A stretch of DNA of 8,473 nt from the NCBI GenBank assembly GCA_949283905.1, contig CASDUB010000154.1:1-8473 (forward strand), written 5' to 3'. This document shows positions 5,305 through 8,473 of the stretch, piece by piece. This DNA comes from an uncultured Lachnospiraceae bacterium. GTDB taxonomy: Bacteria; Bacillota; Clostridia; Lachnospirales; Lachnospiraceae. Positions within the stretch are counted from its first letter, which is position 1. Each line of letters begins with the position of its first letter. Below the pieces are notes generated by a model. It was not told the origin of the DNA. It was given only the letters and a program-made list of their open reading frames with translations, and searched no databases. Both the position numbers and the translations under genes were made by a program.

Positions 5305-6827
5305 CTGCTCCTTTTAAATAGATTTTGATTTCGGAAACTGAAGGCTTCGCTTATATGAGCTTCCGAAATAGTATCGGCATTCTCGAGATCGGCGATCGTT
5401 CGTGACAGCTTTAATATTCGATGATAGGCTCTTGCGCTCAGATCCATTTTTGAAAATGCGTTTTCCATGAGTCTTTTTGCTTCGGGCGTCATAACGCAGA
5501 ATTTTTTTATATCTGTCGGTGACAATTCGCTGTTGAAGCATATTTTTGTGCCGCGGTATCTTTCTTTTTGTATATTGAAGGCTTTTATTGCTTTTGCTTT
5601 CAGAACGGCTGTAGATATCGGATCGTCTGACTGAGCAGACAGATCATCATAAGTAACTGCGGGAACATCAACACGAATATCTATCCTGTCAAGCACAGGC
5701 TGGCTTATTTTCGAAAGATAATGCTGAATCTCGGAAGGGGTGCATGTGCATGAATCAGACGGGTAGTGGCCGCAGGGACAGGGATTCATCGCGGCTACAA
5801 GAAGAAAATTTGCCGGAAAGCAGTAGCTTCCTGCGGTACGTGATATAAGTATTGAATGATCTTCAAGAGGACCGCGCAGCATATCAAGATTGCGACCCGG
5901 CATTTCAGGTATTTCATCTATAAATAAAACCCCTCTGTGGGCAAGAGTTATCTCTCCTGGAACGGGAACGCGTCCTCCTCCGCACAGCGCCTGAACAGAT
6001 AGGGTATTATGAGGAGAGCGGAAAGGCCGATGAGTTATAAGAGGAGTTTCGGAATTTAACAGGCCTGCAACGCTGTATATCCGCGAAACCTCTATCTGCT
6101 CGTCTCTTGTCAGATCGGGCATGATGCCGGGAATGCGTTTTGCGGTCATGGATTTGCCGGAACCGGGAGGACCGGACAGAAGCAGATTATGAAATCCCGA
6201 GGCAGCTATAAGGGCGGCGCGTTTTACTGCCGGCTGTCCTCTGATCTCCGAAAAATCAGGATATGTTAACTCTGATGAAGGATTGTCTTTGGGACGGTAA
6301 TCATAAGTATTTGATGAAGTGTCGCTGCAAAAAGTGATCAGATCGTTAAGATTTGATAGAGAGATTATCCTAAGACCGTGTATAGACGCCGCTTCGGCGG
6401 CATTTGATTTGGGAAGAATGACAGTGGATATACCTAGTTCACGGGCTTTTATAACGCTTGGAAGAACGCCGGGGACTCCCTCGATATCTCCGTTTAAGTG
6501 TAATTCACCTATGACCATGCAGTTATCTAAAGAATTCAAAGGAATCTTTTCAAGAGCCATCAGAATTGCTGCCGCAATGGGGAGATCAAATTGTGTGCCG
6601 TCTTTTTTCAGATCTCCCGGAGAAAGATTTACGGTTATTCTTTTCGGAGGCAGGCATATATCAAGATTTCTAAGAGCTGTACGGACTCTTTCCTGTGATT
6701 CACGTACCTTTGCCGAAAGGGAACCGATCATGACAAACACAGGCATTCCGCTGGAGATATCAAGTTCTATAGTAACAGGTTCGCAGGATATGCCCTGGAT
6801 TGTGGTGGATAAAATTTGACAAAACAT
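5301..6827 (-). CDS. comM: ComM/YifB family AAA+ ATPase (Mg-chelatase-like branch-migration helicase)
   Basis: ComM is a hexameric AAA+ helicase that extends recombination joints by branch migration during natural transformation; YifB is the same family in non-competent species. The 508-residue length is typical. The N-terminal Lon-protease-like (ChlI) domain has GDLKKDGTQFDLPIA (71-85) and GELHLNGDIEGVPGVLP (107-123). The AAA+ core has Walker A GPPGSGKS (219-226), Walker B LFIDE (301-305) and sensor-region AAMNPCPCG (345-353). Cysteines 350, 352, 360 and 362 form a probable metal-binding insert, and R381 in PVLDRIDI is the likely arginine finger. The C-terminal domain covers about 408-500 (LSARAYHRILKLSRT). 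The start is well supported by AAAAGGAG (6840-6833), 5 nt from the ATG. dprA follows with an ATGA overlap. The gene is divergent from pcrA, with the promoter listed separately. Confidence 0.95.
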   Translation of the reverse strand: MFCQILSTTIQGISCEPVTIELDISSGMPVFVMIGSLSAKVRESQERVRTALRNLDICLPPKRITVNLSPGDLKKDGTQFDLPIAAAILMALEKIPLNSLDNCMVIGELHLNGDIEGVPGVLPSVIKARELGISTVILPKSNAAEAASIHGLRIISLSNLNDLITFCSDTSSNTYDYRPKDNPSSELTYPDFSEIRGQPAVKRAALIAASGFHNLLLSGPPGSGKSMTAKRIPGIMPDLTRDEQIEVSRIYSVAGLLNSETPLITHRPFRSPHNTLSVQALCGGGRVPVPGEITLAHRGVLFIDEIPEMPGRNLDMLRGPLEDHSILISRTAGSYCFPANFLLVAAMNPCPCGHYPSDSCTCTPSEIQHYLSKISQPVLDRIDIRVDVPAVTYDDLSAQSDDPISTAVLKAKAIKAFNIQKERYRGTKICFNSELSPTDIKKFCVMTPEAKRLMENAFSKMDLSARAYHRILKLSRTIADLENADTISEAHISEAFSFRNQNLFKRSR

Positions 6828-6845
6828 AGTCGCTCCTTTTATATT
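6816..6845 (+). promoter_or_regulatory. Probable sigma-A promoter of pcrA
   Basis: A perfect -35 TTGACA (6816-6821) and a -10 TATATT (6840-6845, 5 of 6) are separated by 18 bp. The predicted start, near 6852, gives a leader of about 86 nt to the pcrA ATG. The -35 lies inside the first codons of comM and the spacer covers the comM ribosome binding site, so this promoter is embedded in the start of the opposing gene. Confidence 0.55.
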
Positions 6846-6875
6846 AGATATCGATTATAAGATGTTTATATAAAA

Positions 6876-6904
6876 AGTATGCGTTGTTCAAATGAAAATG
6901 TCAA
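6876..6904 (-). promoter_or_regulatory. Probable sigma-A promoter of comM-dprA
   Basis: On the - strand a perfect -35 TTGACA (6904-6899) and a -10 CATACT (6881-6876, 4 of 6) are separated by 17 bp. The predicted start, near 6869, gives a leader of about 42 nt to the comM ATG. A perfect TATAAT also occurs at 6859-6854 on this strand, but nothing like a -35 lies 17 bp upstream of it. No competence-type (ComK) box was recognised. Confidence 0.55.
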
Positions 6905-6937
6905 CTGATTAAAAAGAATTATCTTGGAGAATATTTT

Positions 6938-8473
6938 ATGGATTTTTCAACTTTATTAAACGATAAGCAGCTTGAGGCTGTTAAGTGCACGGAAGGACCG
7001 CTGCTTATAATCGCGGGAGCCGGTTCCGGGAAGACGAGGGTTCTTACTCACAGGATTGCGTATCTGATGCAGGAGAAAAATGTCAATCCGTGGAATATAA
7101 TGGCGATAACATTTACAAATAAAGCCGCCAATGAAATGCGTGAAAGAGTAAATAAGATAGCGGGATTCGGAGCAGAAGCAGTTTGGGTCTCAACATTTCA
7201 TTCCGCATGCGTCAGGATCCTCAGAAGATTTATAGATCATATCGGCTATACAAACAGCTTTTCGATTTACGATACGGATGATTCAAAAACCCTGTTAAAA
7301 AAGATTATCAATGATATGAATATCGATCCGAAGCGTTTTCCGCCTAAAAGACTTCAGTATGTGATATCAGGAGCGAAAAATAAACTTGTTACTCCGGATG
7401 ATATGGAGCAGGATGCGTGTACTCCTGACGATGAAAAAATCTCCTCTGTATATCGCGCGTACGAAGAGACGATGTTTAAGAACAATGCTCTTGACTTTGA
7501 CGATCTTTTGATAAAGACCGTAGAATTATTCGAGAAAAAACCCGAGATCCTTGAAAATTATCAGGAGCGTCTGAAATATATAATGGTAGATGAGTATCAG
7601 GATACGAACGGGATCCAGTTTAAGTTTATAAATCTCCTTGCGGCTAAATACAGGAATCTCTGTGTTGTGGGAGACGACGATCAGTCGATCTATAAATTCA
7701 GAGGCGCGGATATTAAAAATATTCTCAGCTTCGAAAAATATTTTCCGGATGCCAAAGTTGTTAAGCTTGAGCAGAATTACAGATCCACATCAAATATCGT
7801 GAACGGCGCCAACAGCGTAATAAGCAATAATTCACAGCGCAAAGACAAGAAACTCTGGTCTTCAAGAGAAGAAGGCACGATGATAATTACTCATCGCTAT
7901 GAGACGGCGTTTGATGAAGCCAGGGGCATAGTTGACGAGATCGTTCAAAAGTCCGCATCGGAAAGCTATAACGCTTTTGCAGTCCTATACAGGACAAACG
8001 CTCAGTCTCGTCTTTTTGAAGAACAGCTTGTCCAAAATAACGTACCCTACAGACTTGTCGGCGGCGTAAACTTTTATTCGAGAAAAGAAATAAAGGATAT
8101 ACTGGCATATCTCAAGACAATAGAAAACGGAAGAGATGAAGTTGCGCTTAGACGTATTATAAATATACCTAAACGGGGAATAGGCGACAGATCGATCGAC
8201 AAAGTAAGCGACTTTGCCGATATGAACGGTTATTCTTTCTTCGGAGCCTGTGAAAAAGCGGCGGAAATTCCGGGTCTTGGAAGAACAGCGTCTAAAATTG
8301 AAGGCTTTGCGCTGTTTATCCGGCTTTTCAGAACTTATTCAAAGGAATATACCGTTCCCGAACTGATCGAAAAACTTTTGAAAGAGACGGGATACAGAGA
8401 AGAACTTGAAAACGAAGGTACGGAGGAAGCTTTAGACAGGATTGAAAACATAAACGAACTTATCACGAAAGCA
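6938..8473 (+). CDS. pcrA: ATP-dependent DNA helicase PcrA/UvrD, N-terminal part (3' end outside window)
   Basis: PcrA is a superfamily 1A 3'-to-5' DNA helicase that acts in nucleotide excision repair and in removing RecA and other roadblocks from DNA. The frame is open for 512 codons from ATG 6938 to the window edge, about two thirds of a usual 720-770. Visible motifs are the Q motif LNDKQ (7-11), Walker A AGAGSGKT (26-33), motif Ia ITFTNKAANEM (57-67), motif II VDEYQDT (217-223), motif III VVGDDDQSIYKFRGAD (243-258) and motif IV LEQNYRST (277-284). The later segment FYSRKEIKDILAYL is typical of PcrA. GGAG at 6926-6929 lies 8 nt before the ATG, supporting this start. The truncation is due only to the window. 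RecB-type, RecD2 and Rep-like alternatives fit less well; PcrA is the usual housekeeping member in Firmicutes. Confidence 0.95.
   Translation, partial: MDFSTLLNDKQLEAVKCTEGPLLIIAGAGSGKTRVLTHRIAYLMQEKNVNPWNIMAITFTNKAANEMRERVNKIAGFGAEAVWVSTFHSACVRILRRFIDHIGYTNSFSIYDTDDSKTLLKKIINDMNIDPKRFPPKRLQYVISGAKNKLVTPDDMEQDACTPDDEKISSVYRAYEETMFKNNALDFDDLLIKTVELFEKKPEILENYQERLKYIMVDEYQDTNGIQFKFINLLAAKYRNLCVVGDDDQSIYKFRGADIKNILSFEKYFPDAKVVKLEQNYRSTSNIVNGANSVISNNSQRKDKKLWSSREEGTMIITHRYETAFDEARGIVDEIVQKSASESYNAFAVLYRTNAQSRLFEEQLVQNNVPYRLVGGVNFYSRKEIKDILAYLKTIENGRDEVALRRIINIPKRGIGDRSIDKVSDFADMNGYSFFGACEKAAEIPGLGRTASKIEGFALFIRLFRTYSKEYTVPELIEKLLKETGYREELENEGTEEALDRIENINELITKA

Noticed and set aside
6388..6401. 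GCCGC-TTCG-GCGGC, a UUCG tetraloop hairpin
   Set aside because: The stable UUCG loop exists only in the + strand, which is antisense to comM; the comM mRNA would carry CGAA instead.
6319..6819. A 166-codon + strand open frame opposite comM
   Set aside because: It is a mirror of a strongly supported gene with all ComM motifs, and the antisense translation shows no domain pattern.
6828..6937. A LexA or ComK box in the comM-pcrA gap
   Set aside because: No GAAC-N4-GTTC site and no paired AAAA-N5-TTTT boxes at proper spacing could be found by eye.

Overview
The window looks like ordinary core chromosome of a low-to-moderate GC Gram-positive bacterium, most likely class Clostridia and possibly Lachnospiraceae. 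This rests on an RNase J gene, strong AGGAG-type ribosome binding sites, Firmicutes-style TrmR, TrhP and PcrA sequences, and a gene order resembling the Bacillus subtilis yrrL-yrrM-yrrO block. No phage, transposon, CRISPR array, rRNA or tRNA is visible. Coding density is very high and the largest gap between genes is 110 bp, so no gene-free stretch exceeds 300 bp.

Left half (1-4425, + strand): a compact five-gene run. It holds the 3' part of an RNase J gene, a small membrane protein carrying only the N-terminal module of the MltG/YceG family, the tRNA wobble-uridine O-methyltransferase TrmR, the U32-family tRNA hydroxylation protein TrhP, and a GntR/LacI-type (AraR-like) transcriptional regulator. 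Spacings are 4 bp, an 11-bp overlap, 17 bp and 19 bp, so co-transcription is likely. TrhP and TrmR are consecutive enzymes: TrhP makes 5-hydroxyuridine at tRNA position 34 and TrmR methylates it to 5-methoxyuridine.

Middle (4402-6827, - strand): comM and dprA form a translationally coupled pair with an ATGA overlap. DprA loads RecA on incoming single-stranded DNA and ComM is a branch-migration helicase. Their transcript runs into the regulator gene, and the two convergent genes overlap by 24 bp. A textbook + strand intrinsic terminator sits about 170 bp inside dprA, and a weaker candidate - strand terminator sits inside the regulator gene, so each transcript probably ends within its neighbour.

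Right end (6938-8473, + strand): the first 512 codons of a PcrA/UvrD helicase, cut by the window edge. Between comM and pcrA I read two good sigma-A-type promoters that face each other. Their predicted start sites are about 17 bp apart and their transcripts would overlap at the 5' ends.

I see no new multi-gene system. The most unusual signals are in RNA and regulation: a 17-bp hairpin inside trmR placed just after a promoter-like sequence, a hairpin that holds the trhP Shine-Dalgarno in its loop, the interlocked terminators, and the face-to-face promoters of comM and pcrA.
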